A DNA stretch of 64,000 nucleotides from JBFXCS01 sp050181915 (GTDB lineage Bacteria; Actinomycetota; Thermoleophilia; Miltoncostaeales; Miltoncostaeaceae), in the NCBI GenBank assembly GCA_050181915.1, contig JBFXCS010000001.1:1-64000 (forward strand). The letters run 5' to 3'. The notes under the pieces were generated by a model. The model was not told the DNA's origin. It worked only from the letters and a program-made list of their open reading frames with translations, and made no database searches. Shown here piece by piece: positions 8,419 to 16,629 of the stretch (its first letter is position 1; every line of letters begins with the position of its first letter). The position numbers and the translations under genes were made by a program.

Positions 8419-10790
8419 ATGGGGGCAGCGGGGAGATGGGCGGGACGATCGGTGTCGCCGTTTCGGATCGTTGCTCTCGCCTTCGCCCTTCTTCTCGTCT
8501 TGGCGGGCACTGCCGTCGCGACGACGAAGCAGGTGATCATCAACTCACCGGTGGACGGGACCCTCTGGTCGTCCCCGCTGGAGAGTCCTCCCCATCACAT
8601 CCACTGGGGACAGTGGGCGGCGGACATTCAGACGTTCGGACAGGGACGCCCTGTCTACGCGCGCTTCGGCGCGGCGAACGGGGATCTCACCCTGGCCGTC
8701 ACCGATGTGAACGGCGAATCGTGCGGCAGCGGCGTGGGGGGCAGCAGGGTCACGGTGCGCGCGTGGGTCGACGGCGTTCTCGTGGGCGAGATCCGTTATC
8801 TGCACCTCGCGGGCGTCATCGGCACCGGGCCCATCGCCAACGGTCGCCAGATCGGGACCACGGCCACCGGACTGCCGGATAACAGAGCATGCTGGACCGG
8901 CCCCCACGTCCACGTCGAACCCGTGAACCGATCGGGGGGCAGCTCGTGCTTCCGGAGCATCCCCCTCCATACGGCTCTCGACGGTAGCTCGGCGATTGGA
9001 GTGCTCGGTGGGGAATGGACGAGCGGGAACCACCAGGTCTGTCCGCCCGCGGCCTTTGATGTGGACGGAACACCCTCCCCTCCCCCAGATGGGGACGGGG
9101 ACGGAGTGCCGGACGCCTCGGATCGCTGCATAGGAAGAGTCGGTCTCGCGGGTCTGAGCGGATGCCCTGCTTACGACCGCGAGGTCTCGCATTCCAGCGA
9201 TTTCGATGGTGATGGCCGTTCGGATGTGGCGGCGTTCTATGACTACGGTGGCGGGAGCCTTGGGATCTTCGTTCACCGGGGCGCCGCGAGTTTGGATCCT
9301 GTGGCGCGGAGGATTCAGTTGACGGGGGCGGGTCAGTGGGAGTTGGACCGGACGCGTCTGGTCGCGGGTGATTTCGATGGTGATGGCCGTTCGGATGTGG
9401 CGGCGTTCTATGACTATGGCGGCGGGAATCTGGGGATCTTCGTTCACCGGGGGACTGCGGCGGGTTTGGATCCTGTGGCGCGGAGGATTCAGTTGACGGG
9501 GGCGGGTCAGTGGGAGTTGGACCGGACGCGTCTGGTCGCGGGTGATTTCGATGGTGATGGCCGTTCGGATGTGGCGGCGTTCTATGACTATGGCGGCGGG
9601 AATCTGGGGATCTTCGTTCACCGGGGGACTGCGGCGGGTTTGGATCCTGTGGCGCGGAGGATTCAGTTGACGGGGGCGGGTCAGTGGGAGTCGGATCGCG
9701 CTCGTTTGACGGCGGGTGATTTTGATGGTGATGGCCGCACTGATGTGGCGGCGTTCTATGACTATGGCGGGGCGAATCTCGGGATCTTCGTGTTTCGCGG
9801 TACCGCCGCNNNNNNNNNNAGTGGGAGTCGGATCGCGCTCGTTTGACGGCGGGTGATTTTGATGGTGATGGCCGCACTGATGTGGCGGCGTTCTATGACT
9901 ATGGCGGGGCGAATCTCGGGATCTTCGTGTTTCGCGGTACCGCCGCGGGTCTCGATCCGACCGCTCGGAGGATTCAGTTGACGGGCGCTGGTCAGTGGGA
10001 GTCGGATCGCGCTCGTTTGACGGCGGGTGATTTTGATGGTGATGGCCGCACTGATGTGGCGGCGTTCTATGACTATGGCGGGGCGAATCTCGGGATCTTC
10101 GTGTTTCGCGGTACCGCCGCCGGTCTCGATCCGACCGCTCGGCGGATCCTCCTGACGGGGACGGGGCAATGGGATATGGATCGCACGCGCCTGATCGCCG
10201 GAGACCATGACGGCGACGGCCGCACTGATATCGCGGCGTTCTATGACTATGGCGGGGCGAATCTCGGGATCTTCGTGTTTCGCGGTACCGCCGCCGGTCT
10301 CGATCCGACCGCTCGGCGGATCCTTCTGACAGGGGCGGGGCAGTGGGACGCGGACCGGACGCGGTTCGTGGGAGGAGCCGGCCTTTCTCCCGTGTCTTCC
10401 ACACCGATCACGCCCACCGGCCCCGCCACACTCGCTGCGGCGACCTCCCCGGTGGCGGCCCGCCCCTTGGCGTCGGCACGTGTGTCCTCGGTGAAGACCT
10501 CGGTGAAGGGCGTCCGCCTGCGTGTGAGCATCGTCTCTCGTCCGGGCAAGGCGTATGCCGGCCGCCGGGTGCAGATTCAGCGACGCATGGGCCGTGCCTA
10601 CCGCACCGTCCTCGTCACGCGGGTGCGAAAGGACGGACGCGTCATCGCCTCCGTCACGTTGAACCGCCGGATCCGGGGGCTGAAGGGTGTGCGGGGAGTG
10701 CGCACGATCGTGGTGCGCGTCACCCTGCCGCGATCCGGCGCGAAGCCCGCGCGCGTCGGTCCGGCCCGCTCCATCCGACTACCGCGGTAG
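8419..10790 (+). CDS. Secreted M23-like peptidase domain plus FG-GAP repeat protein (contains assembly gap)
   Basis: A signal peptide (hydrophobic core RIVALAFALLLVLAGTAVA) is followed by an M23/lysostaphin-like domain. It keeps the likely zinc ligands: HWGQWAAD with GRPVYA downstream, the strand IRYLHL, and the closing GPHVHVE. A thrombospondin type 3-like Asp-rich segment (DGDGDGVPDASDRC) comes next. Seven visible FG-GAP repeats of 57-58 residues follow, each starting D-x-DGDGR-(S/T)-D and running to QW-x-x-DR. A basic beta-rich C-terminal domain ends at 10790. FG-GAP units form calcium-binding propeller blades. The frame before the Ns differs from the frame after them, so the 10-N gap has the wrong length. 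Third codon positions use far more T than neighbouring genes, which suggests foreign origin. It probably acts at the cell surface. Confidence 0.78.
9199..10376 (+). repeat. Tandem 174-nt FG-GAP coding repeats
   Basis: Units begin at 9199, 9370, 9544 and 9718 and, after the gap, at 9855, 10029 and 10203. The spacing is 174 nt, except that the first unit is 171 nt because it lacks one codon. Units 9370 and 9544 are essentially identical, as are those from 9718 to 10029. This indicates very recent amplification and explains why the assembly broke here. Confidence 0.95.
9810..9819. other. Assembly gap of 10 N inside the FG-GAP repeats
   Basis: The flanking sequence matches neighbouring repeat units. 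If the break falls within a single unit, exactly 47 nt are missing, and this restores both the reading frame and the 174-nt period. Otherwise the missing length should be 47 plus a multiple of 174. Confidence 0.9.
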
Positions 10791-10806
10791 GCGCCGCCCG
10801 CTGCGA

Positions 10807-11763
10807 TCAGCCGGTCGAGCGCCGGATGGCGAGCGAGGTGGGCAGCGGCGGCGGAGGCTCCACCTCGTCGCCCTCGATCAGCGCGGCCAGCATGCCTCCC
10901 GCCAGCTCGCCCATCGGCCGGTAGGGCACGAACACCGTGGTGAGCCCGACCAGGTCGGAGCCGGGCAGGTCGTCGATGCCCGCCACCAGCAGGTCGCCCG
11001 GCACCGCCAGCCCGATGTGGTGGGCGGCGTCGAGGGCTCCGAGCGCCAGGCCGTCCGCGAGGCCGAGGATCGCGTCCGGGCGGGGCTCGGCGCGCAGCGC
11101 GGCGCGGGCCGCGACCTCGCCGGTGGCCCGGCGCGTGTCGGGGGAGATCAGGGCGTGGACCGGGCCGGTCTCGCCCCAGCCGCGGCGCGCGCCGTCCAGG
11201 CGGGGCCCGGCGCCCGGCCAGCCCAGCACCGCGAGCCGCCGCGCCCCGCGCGCGGCGAGGTGCGCGGCCGCCGCCGCCGCGCCCTCCTCCACATGGGCCA
11301 GCACCCGCGGCACGCCCTCCGGCGCGTCGCCGTCCACCACCACGATGCGCGACCCGGGGCGCCGCTCCACCGATGCGTCGCGCAGCAGCACGGTGCCGTC
11401 GACCCCGGCCTCACGGCCGCCGGAGAGCACCAGGGCGATGCCCGCGAGATCGCAGGCGCGCGCCAGCCCGCGCGCCACGAGGGCGGCGGCGGGATCGGTC
11501 AGCAGCTCCTCCACCTGACCGGCGCCGACCAGCGCCACGGCCCCGTGGCGTCCCAGGCGCAGGGCGCGCGCGGCCGGGTCGGGGCCGCGGTAGCCGATCG
11601 CGGCCGCCGTGGCCAGCACGCGCTCGCGGGTCGGGCCGGCCACGCGGTCCGGGCGGTTGAAGGAGTACGAGACGACGGCCACCGACACGCCGGCGGCGCG
11701 GGCGACGTCGCGCACCGTCGGGCGGCGCGTGGGCGGCGGAGTGGCGGCGTTGCCTTCGCTCAT
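10807..11763 (-). CDS. LacI-family transcriptional regulator
   Basis: The 318-residue protein begins with the LacI helix-turn-helix, TVRDVARAAGVSVAVVSYSF followed by NRPDRVAGPTRERV. The periplasmic-binding-protein-like effector domain follows (ALVGAGQVEELL, then RRLAVLGWPG, DAILGLADGLALGALDAA and DLLVAGIDDLPGSDL). ATG at 11763 is chosen because the helix-turn-helix begins about 16 residues later; a longer reading from 11868 would run across the operator. The gene is divergent from an acetoacetate-decarboxylase-like gene 61 bp away, with a LacI-type palindrome in between. It probably represses that gene and itself. The effector may be a sugar or related small molecule. Confidence 0.88.
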   Translation of the reverse strand: MSEGNAATPPPTRRPTVRDVARAAGVSVAVVSYSFNRPDRVAGPTRERVLATAAAIGYRGPDPAARALRLGRHGAVALVGAGQVEELLTDPAAALVARGLARACDLAGIALVLSGGREAGVDGTVLLRDASVERRPGSRIVVVDGDAPEGVPRVLAHVEEGAAAAAAHLAARGARRLAVLGWPGAGPRLDGARRGWGETGPVHALISPDTRRATGEVAARAALRAEPRPDAILGLADGLALGALDAAHHIGLAVPGDLLVAGIDDLPGSDLVGLTTVFVPYRPMGELAGGMLAALIEGDEVEPPPPLPTSLAIRRSTG

Positions 11764-11789
11764 CGGCGTGGGATAGCCTACCGCCGCCG

Positions 11790-11806
11790 TTTCTAAACGT
11801 TTCACA
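11790..11806. promoter_or_regulatory. Candidate LacI-type operator
   Basis: AAACGTTT at 11795-11802 with a partly matching flank (tctAAACGTTTcac) has the central CG and A/T-rich half-sites typical of LacI-family operators. It stands out in a roughly 75 percent GC background and lies in the 61-bp divergent spacer. Confidence 0.6.
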
Positions 11807-11824
11807 TACGCAAAGGGGGTCGGT

Positions 11825-12499
11825 GTGTCGAAGTTCGAGGCGCCGCAGATGGTGCTCAACAGCCGCATGCTCTACTTCGGCTGGATCCCGGCGGATCCCG
11901 ACGCCGTCGCCGCCCTGGTCCCCGACGGGCTCACCCCCGCCGAGAGCCGGGCCGTCTTCATGAACCAGTACGCCGTCGACTCCGAGAACCAGACCTCGAA
12001 CTTCGCGCCGTACTCGCTCACCTACATCGGGCCCGACCTGGCCGGCGCGGACGCCCCGGACGGGGTCACGCCCGGCCGCTGGTGGACCGGCTACTTCAAC
12101 TCCAACGCGGACATGCGCGAGTACGCGGTCGAGCGCGGCGTCCCCGCCACGCCCGGCTCCACGACGCTCGATCTCGACGACGGCACCCTCGTCGTCACCA
12201 CGACGGCCGACGACACGCCGATCATCCGCACCACCGTGAAGGTCGGCGCGCCCGGCGACGTGGTCGCCCGCGGCCAGCTGCGCTACTTCACGAAGGTGGA
12301 GCAGGACCTTGTCTCGGGCTACTACCCCTACGTGGCGACGCTGTTCGACCCCTTCGAGGTCGTGTCGCTCGAGTTCCTGGAGCCGTCGCACCCGGTCTAC
12401 GCGCTGCGGCCCGCCGACCCGCTCCAGATCGTGTGGGGCTTCTACTCCGAGGACGCCTCGTTCTGCTACCCCGGCGGGGAGTTCGTCTACACGCCGTAG
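11825..12499 (+). CDS. Acetoacetate decarboxylase-like protein (tentative)
   Basis: This 224-residue protein lacks a signal peptide. Features resembling the acetoacetate decarboxylase fold are an N-terminal PADPDAVAALVPDGLTPA segment, an all-beta pattern, and a C-terminal beta-rich end (LQIVWGFYSEDASFCYPGG). The classical catalytic ExxxK could not be placed with certainty, so a related binding or other enzymatic role is possible. The GTG start follows an aaaggggg ribosome site. Divergent from a LacI regulator with an operator between them, it is probably induced by a small metabolite. A 13-bp hairpin follows the stop. Confidence 0.45.
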   Translation: MSKFEAPQMVLNSRMLYFGWIPADPDAVAALVPDGLTPAESRAVFMNQYAVDSENQTSNFAPYSLTYIGPDLAGADAPDGVTPGRWWTGYFNSNADMREYAVERGVPATPGSTTLDLDDGTLVVTTTADDTPIIRTTVKVGAPGDVVARGQLRYFTKVEQDLVSGYYPYVATLFDPFEVVSLEFLEPSHPVYALRPADPLQIVWGFYSEDASFCYPGGEFVYTP

Positions 12500-12514
12500 G
12501 CGGCGCGGTGATCC

Positions 12515-12547
12515 ACTCCACCCGACCGGCGTGCGGTCGGGTGGAGT
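12515..12547 (+). terminator. Hairpin terminator between the ADC-like gene and the D,D-carboxypeptidase
   Basis: A perfect 13-bp stem, actccacccgacc with ggtcgggtggagt, encloses a 7-nt loop (ggcgtgc). It ends 5 nt before the -10 element of the next gene. There is no T-tract. Confidence 0.75.
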
Positions 12548-12552
12548 ACCGC

Positions 12553-12558
12553 TAGGCT
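12553..12558 (+). promoter_or_regulatory. -10 element of the D,D-carboxypeptidase gene, leaderless
   Basis: TAGGCT lies 6 nt before the GTG at 12565, so transcription should start at the first codon. Confidence 0.55.
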
Positions 12559-12564
12559 TCCGGC

Positions 12565-13695
12565 GTGTTCCGGGGGTTCGTGGTGCTCGCCGCCGCCGTG
12601 CTGGCGCTCATGGTCGCGACGGCGTCCGCCGACGCGGTCCCCGAGGTCGACGCCGTCGCCTACGCCCTGGTCGATCCCTCCACCGGCGTGATGCTGGCCT
12701 CGCGCAACGCCCAGCGCGAGCTGCCGATGGCGAGCACGACGAAGGTGATGACCGCCCTGGTGACCCTCGACGACGGCCGCCTCGACAGGGTGTGCACCGT
12801 GCCGGCCGCGGCCGAGGCGGTGGGGGGATCGACCGGCAGCCTCCGGACGGGCGAGCGCATGCCGGTGCGCGAGCTCCTCACCGCGCTGCTCGTCCCGAGC
12901 GGCAACGACGCGGCCGTGACGCTGGCCCGCTGCGTGGGCGGCGGCCAGGCCGCCTTCGTGCGCCTGATGAACGCCAAGGCGCGCGAGCTGGGCCTCACCC
13001 ACACCCATTACGCGAACCCCCACGGGCTCGACGCCCCGGGCCACCACACCACCCCCGCCGACCTCATCTCCCTGGCGCAGGTGGCGATGCGCGATCCGCT
13101 CTTCCGGGGTATCGTCGCGTCGCGTCGCGCGAGCATTCCCGGACCGGGCGGCGTCGGGCGACGGACCTACGAGTCGGAGAACGAGCTGCTCGACCTCGAT
13201 CCCGATGCGGACGGCATCAAGACCGGAATGACCGACGGAGCGGGCTACTCGCTGGTCGCCCACGCGCGGCGCCCGTCGCTCGGCGTCGACCTCTACCTCG
13301 CGATGATCGGCGCGCCGGACAGCGACACCCGCGCCCGGGAGGCGATGGAGCTGTTCGACTGGGGCTTCGCCCAGTACGCGCGCGGGGCCTTCCTGCGCGC
13401 GGACGAGACGGTGGGGAGCCTGCCGGTCGACGGGCGGCCCGGGGTGAGCGTGCCGTACCGAGCCGAGTCGCCGCTGACGGTGCCGCTGCGCCTCGACGCC
13501 GGCCCGGTCGTCGAGCGCATCGTGGCCCCGGCCGAGCTGCGCCCGCCGGTGGCCGCCGGCCAGGTGGTGGGCACGGTGACCCTGCGCCAGGGCGACCGGG
13601 TGCTGGGGCGGCGGAAGCTGGTGGCGACCCGGTCGGCCGGCTCGCCGGGCGTCTGGGACCGCATCCGCGACGGCTGGAACGCGGTGATGCCGTGA
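12565..13695 (+). CDS. D-alanyl-D-alanine carboxypeptidase (peptidase S11)
   Basis: The 376-residue secreted enzyme trims the terminal D-Ala from peptidoglycan stem peptides outside the membrane. After a signal peptide of about 23 residues, all three penicillin-binding motifs are present: STTK at 57-60 with the nucleophilic serine, SGN at 112-114 and KTG at 219-221. A beta-rich C-terminal domain (about 280-365) follows. The short terminal helix GVWDRIRDGWNAVMP may be the membrane-touching helix of this family. Its GTG appears leaderless. The stop overlaps the start of the PfkB kinase (GTGA), an unusual pairing of cell-wall and sugar-phosphate functions. Confidence 0.92.
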   Translation: MFRGFVVLAAAVLALMVATASADAVPEVDAVAYALVDPSTGVMLASRNAQRELPMASTTKVMTALVTLDDGRLDRVCTVPAAAEAVGGSTGSLRTGERMPVRELLTALLVPSGNDAAVTLARCVGGGQAAFVRLMNAKARELGLTHTHYANPHGLDAPGHHTTPADLISLAQVAMRDPLFRGIVASRRASIPGPGGVGRRTYESENELLDLDPDADGIKTGMTDGAGYSLVAHARRPSLGVDLYLAMIGAPDSDTRAREAMELFDWGFAQYARGAFLRADETVGSLPVDGRPGVSVPYRAESPLTVPLRLDAGPVVERIVAPAELRPPVAAGQVVGTVTLRQGDRVLGRRKLVATRSAGSPGVWDRIRDGWNAVMP

Positions 13696-14639
13696 TCGTC
13701 ACCATCACCCTCAACGCCGCCCTCGACCGCACCCTGCGGGTGCCGAACTTCCAGCTGGGGGTGCGCCACCGCGCCGACGCCTCCGGGCGCCTGCCGGGCG
13801 GCAAGGGCGTCAACATCGCGCGGGCGCTGCGCGGCCTGGGGCAGCCGGTCATCGCCACCGGCCTCGCCGGCGGCCGCACCGGGACCCAGATCATCGAGGA
13901 GCTCACCACCGAGGGCATCCTCAACGACTTCGTCCGGATCGCCGACGAGTCGCGCACCAGCACCGCCGTCATCGACTCCACCAGCGGCCAGCAGACCGAG
14001 ATCAACGAGTACGGACCGCACGTCAGCGAGGCCGAGCTGGAGGTGCTGCGCGACAAGATCCGCTACCTCAGCAAGGGGGCGGACATGTTCGTCGTGGCCG
14101 GATCGCTGCCGCGCGACGTGCCCGTCGACCTCTACGAGACCCTCGTGCGCGCGCTCCGGCGCGATCACAAGCTCACCGCGGTGGACGCCTCCGGCCCGGC
14201 ACTGCGCGCGGCGCTCGCGGCCGAGCCGGGCGTGGTGAGCCCCAACGTCCGCGAGGCGGAGGAGATCGTGGGCCACGAGTTCACCGACGAGACCGACATG
14301 GCGGCCGCCGTGGAGACGCTCGTGAGCATGGGGGCCGAGAGCGCGCTCATCCACCACGAGGACGGCTGCGTCGCCCTGGTGCGCACCGCGTCCGGCCGCA
14401 AGCCGGTGCTCTACAGCGCCCGCCTGCCGCGCCGCGCCGACGTCATCTCCACGATCGGCTCGGGCGACGCCTTCCTCGCCGGCTACCTGTCGGCCCGCTA
14501 CGGCAACCAGGAGCCGGTCAACGCCCTCGCGCTGGCGGTCGCGTGCGGCGCGGCGAGCACCCAGAGCTTCGCGGCCGGCGCGTTCGACCCGGGCGACGTG
14601 GAGTCGCTGATGCGCCGGGTGGAGGTCGACAGGCTCTGA
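13692..14639 (+). CDS. PfkB-family hexose-phosphate kinase (1-phosphofructokinase type)
   Basis: The 315-residue protein opens with IVTITLNAALDRTLRV and LPGGKGVNIARALRGLG, the substrate-binding signature of the FruK/LacC branch. It closes with the ATP and anion-hole motif STIGSGDAFLAGYL, which contains the catalytic Asp. The family phosphorylates fructose 1-phosphate, tagatose 6-phosphate or fructose 6-phosphate with ATP in the cytoplasm. Without PTS genes nearby, substrate choice is open, and a role as main phosphofructokinase is possible. The GTG start is set by GTGA overlap with the carboxypeptidase gene. Confidence 0.88.
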   Translation: MIVTITLNAALDRTLRVPNFQLGVRHRADASGRLPGGKGVNIARALRGLGQPVIATGLAGGRTGTQIIEELTTEGILNDFVRIADESRTSTAVIDSTSGQQTEINEYGPHVSEAELEVLRDKIRYLSKGADMFVVAGSLPRDVPVDLYETLVRALRRDHKLTAVDASGPALRAALAAEPGVVSPNVREAEEIVGHEFTDETDMAAAVETLVSMGAESALIHHEDGCVALVRTASGRKPVLYSARLPRRADVISTIGSGDAFLAGYLSARYGNQEPVNALALAVACGAASTQSFAAGAFDPGDVESLMRRVEVDRL

Positions 14640-14681
14640 GGGATGCGGTGCCGTCTCTGGCGGCCGGCCGCACAGCTGTAA

Positions 14682-14687
14682 TAGCGT
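14682..14687 (+). promoter_or_regulatory. -10 element of the beta-helix gene, leaderless
   Basis: TAGCGT (within taatagcgt) lies 7 nt before the ATG at 14695. Confidence 0.5.
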
Positions 14688-14694
14688 CGCCCCC

Positions 14695-16473
14695 ATGCGA
14701 GCTCGCGCGCTCGTCGGGACGACACCGCCGATGCTGCTCGTCGTCCTGGCGCTCGCGCCGGCGGCTCGGGCGGACACGTTCTGCGTCAACCGCTCCGGCT
14801 GCGAGCCCGGCGGCACCTTCACCACGATCGCGCAGGCCGTCGCGGCCGCGAACGCCAACGACCCGCCGGCGCCCGCGGTGTCGTCGCGCGACGTCATCCT
14901 GGTCGGCGACGGCGTCTACAACGAGGCGGTCTCCGACGGCGCCGACAACACCATCGACATCGTGGGCTCGGGGCCGCGCACGGCGGCGGGCGGGACCCTG
15001 ATCCAGCGTCCCCAGGGCAACGGCGTGCGCACCGTCCAGCTGGGGACCGCGCTCGGAGGCGCGAGCAGCACCATCAGGGACCTGACGATCCTCGTCTCGC
15101 CCGGCATGTCGAACACCGGGCTCCTCGTCAACGGCGCCGTCGAGAACGTCGCCGTGACCGCCCCGGCCCCCCTTGCGAACGGCACCGGGGTCGAGGTCAG
15201 CGGCAACGGCGCGACGATCCTGCGCCTCCTCGACGTCGACATCGCGGGCACGGGCGTGGGCGTGCGCGGCCGCCTCGCGCGCGTCGAGAGATCGGCGATC
15301 ACGGCCCCGACGGGCGTGCAGGGGGCGCTCACCGTGCACGGATCGACCATCGAGGCCAACGTCGGCGTCAACGCGAGCGAGGACATCACGATCGAGGACA
15401 GCGTCCTGCGGATCTCCGGCGCGGACGCCGTCGCCTTCCGGGCGATCGCGAGCGGGGTGAACGTGCTGAACCGCATCCGGGCGCGGCATGTGACCGTCGT
15501 CGGCACCCCCAACAACACCACCACCGCGGTGGTGGTCGAGGCCTCCGGGAGCGCGGCCTCCGCGAACACCGCCTCGGTCGACGTCCGCAGCTCGATCCTG
15601 CGCGGCTTCGACAAGAACTTCCGGCGCCTCGGGGTCACGCACGCGGCGAGCGGCAACGCCGGGAACGCGCACCTCACGGTCGCGTACTCCGACTTCGACC
15701 AGTCGATCCCCGTCGACGACGCCGGCGGGCCGGGGACGCTCGGCATCGACACCGGGAACACGTCCGCCGACCCGGGGTTCCGGTCGGCGACCGACCTGCG
15801 CCTCGCCCCCGGCTCGGCGCTCATCGACGCCGGCGACCCGGCCTCGCCGGAGGGCACCGGATTCGGCGCGGACTCCCCGTTCGACTTCGACGGCCTCCCG
15901 CGGAGCGTCGACGGCGACGGCGACGGCGTCGCGCGCGCCGACATCGGGGCGTTCGAGTCCCCGCCCCCGTCGCCTGCGGGCCCGGGCGGGCCGCCGGCTC
16001 CGGGCGCGGCCCCCTCGGGCGGCGCGCCGGAGGGGAGTCCCGGCGCCGCGGCGCCGCGCGTGACCGGCCTGCGCGTGACCGGGCGGATCTCGGCGCGGCG
16101 GACGCTGCCGCGGCTCACCGCCGGCGTGCGAGCGGCCACCATCCGCTTCACCCTCTCGCGGGCCGCCACCGCCACCCTCTCCTTCGAGCGCCGCCTTCCG
16201 GGACGCCGTGCGGGCCGCGGAGCGCGCGCGGCCTGCGCGAAGCCCGTGCCGGGCAACCTCGGCGCCCGCCGCTGCACCCGCCTCGTGAGGGTGCCGGCGA
16301 CGATCCGCCTGGCGGCGGGCGCGGGCCTCAACGGGGTCGCGTTCCACGGGCGGATCTCGCGGAGCCGCGCGCTGGCGCCGGGCTCGTACCGCCTCACCGT
16401 GGTCGCGCGCGACCGCGACGGCGCGGCCTCCCGGCCGGCGCGCGCGGGCTTCGTCCTGACCCCCGCGCGCTGA
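14695..16473 (+). CDS. Secreted right-handed beta-helix protein with choice-of-anchor Q-like ending
   Basis: The 592-residue protein has a signal peptide ending near ARADTF. A pectate-lyase-like parallel beta-helix follows, seen as repeated short strands with N/D turns (GGTFTTIAQAVAAANAN, IRDLTILV, VENVAVTAP, ILRLLDVDIAGTGVGV). The segment LAPGSALIDAGDP followed by FDFDGLPRSVDGDGDG and ADIGAFE is the motif found at the end of many secreted helix proteins. A Pro/Gly linker (about 420-445) leads to a beta-rich C-terminal domain with one or two Cys. No catalytic site is recognisable, so a surface adhesin or polysaccharide-binding role is possible. A leaderless promoter precedes it, and a strong terminator lies 78 nt after the stop. 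Confidence 0.75.
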   Translation: MRARALVGTTPPMLLVVLALAPAARADTFCVNRSGCEPGGTFTTIAQAVAAANANDPPAPAVSSRDVILVGDGVYNEAVSDGADNTIDIVGSGPRTAAGGTLIQRPQGNGVRTVQLGTALGGASSTIRDLTILVSPGMSNTGLLVNGAVENVAVTAPAPLANGTGVEVSGNGATILRLLDVDIAGTGVGVRGRLARVERSAITAPTGVQGALTVHGSTIEANVGVNASEDITIEDSVLRISGADAVAFRAIASGVNVLNRIRARHVTVVGTPNNTTTAVVVEASGSAASANTASVDVRSSILRGFDKNFRRLGVTHAASGNAGNAHLTVAYSDFDQSIPVDDAGGPGTLGIDTGNTSADPGFRSATDLRLAPGSALIDAGDPASPEGTGFGADSPFDFDGLPRSVDGDGDGVARADIGAFESPPPSPAGPGGPPAPGAAPSGGAPEGSPGAAAPRVTGLRVTGRISARRTLPRLTAGVRAATIRFTLSRAATATLSFERRLPGRRAGRGARAACAKPVPGNLGARRCTRLVRVPATIRLAAGAGLNGVAFHGRISRSRALAPGSYRLTVVARDRDGAASRPARAGFVLTPAR

Positions 16474-16542
16474 GGCGTCCGGCCGATGCCGGCGCTACAC
16501 TCGCACGATCATTCGCGCGAGCATCGAACGAGACCCATCGAG

Positions 16543-16629
16543 GTGAATCGACCCAGGTTCCGGCACTCCCGCCGGCCTGGGTTTTTTCGTCTCCGAACGG
16601 GCTCGGACCGAACGGGCAGGGGGAGCTGA
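16543..16629 (+). other. 28-codon open frame spanning the terminator, stopping at the guaB3 start
   Basis: A GTG preceded by cgagg opens a frame that runs through the terminator stem and ends with TGA immediately before the guaB3 GTG. It may be a leader peptide coupled to guaB3 or chance. Translation across the stem would be expected to disrupt termination. Confidence 0.25.
16551..16587 (+). terminator. Strong intrinsic terminator (or attenuator) upstream of guaB3
   Basis: The stem acccagg/cctggg(t), with a 2-nt bulge and an inner ccggc/gccgg around a 6-nt loop, is followed by six T residues. This is the only textbook rho-independent terminator recognised in the window. It lies 43 nt before the guaB3 start and may end the beta-helix transcript or attenuate guaB3. 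Confidence 0.88.

Noticed and set aside
9199..10376. Regular spaced repeats considered as CRISPR
   Set aside because: The units are 174 nt, contiguous, in frame and encode FG-GAP blades.
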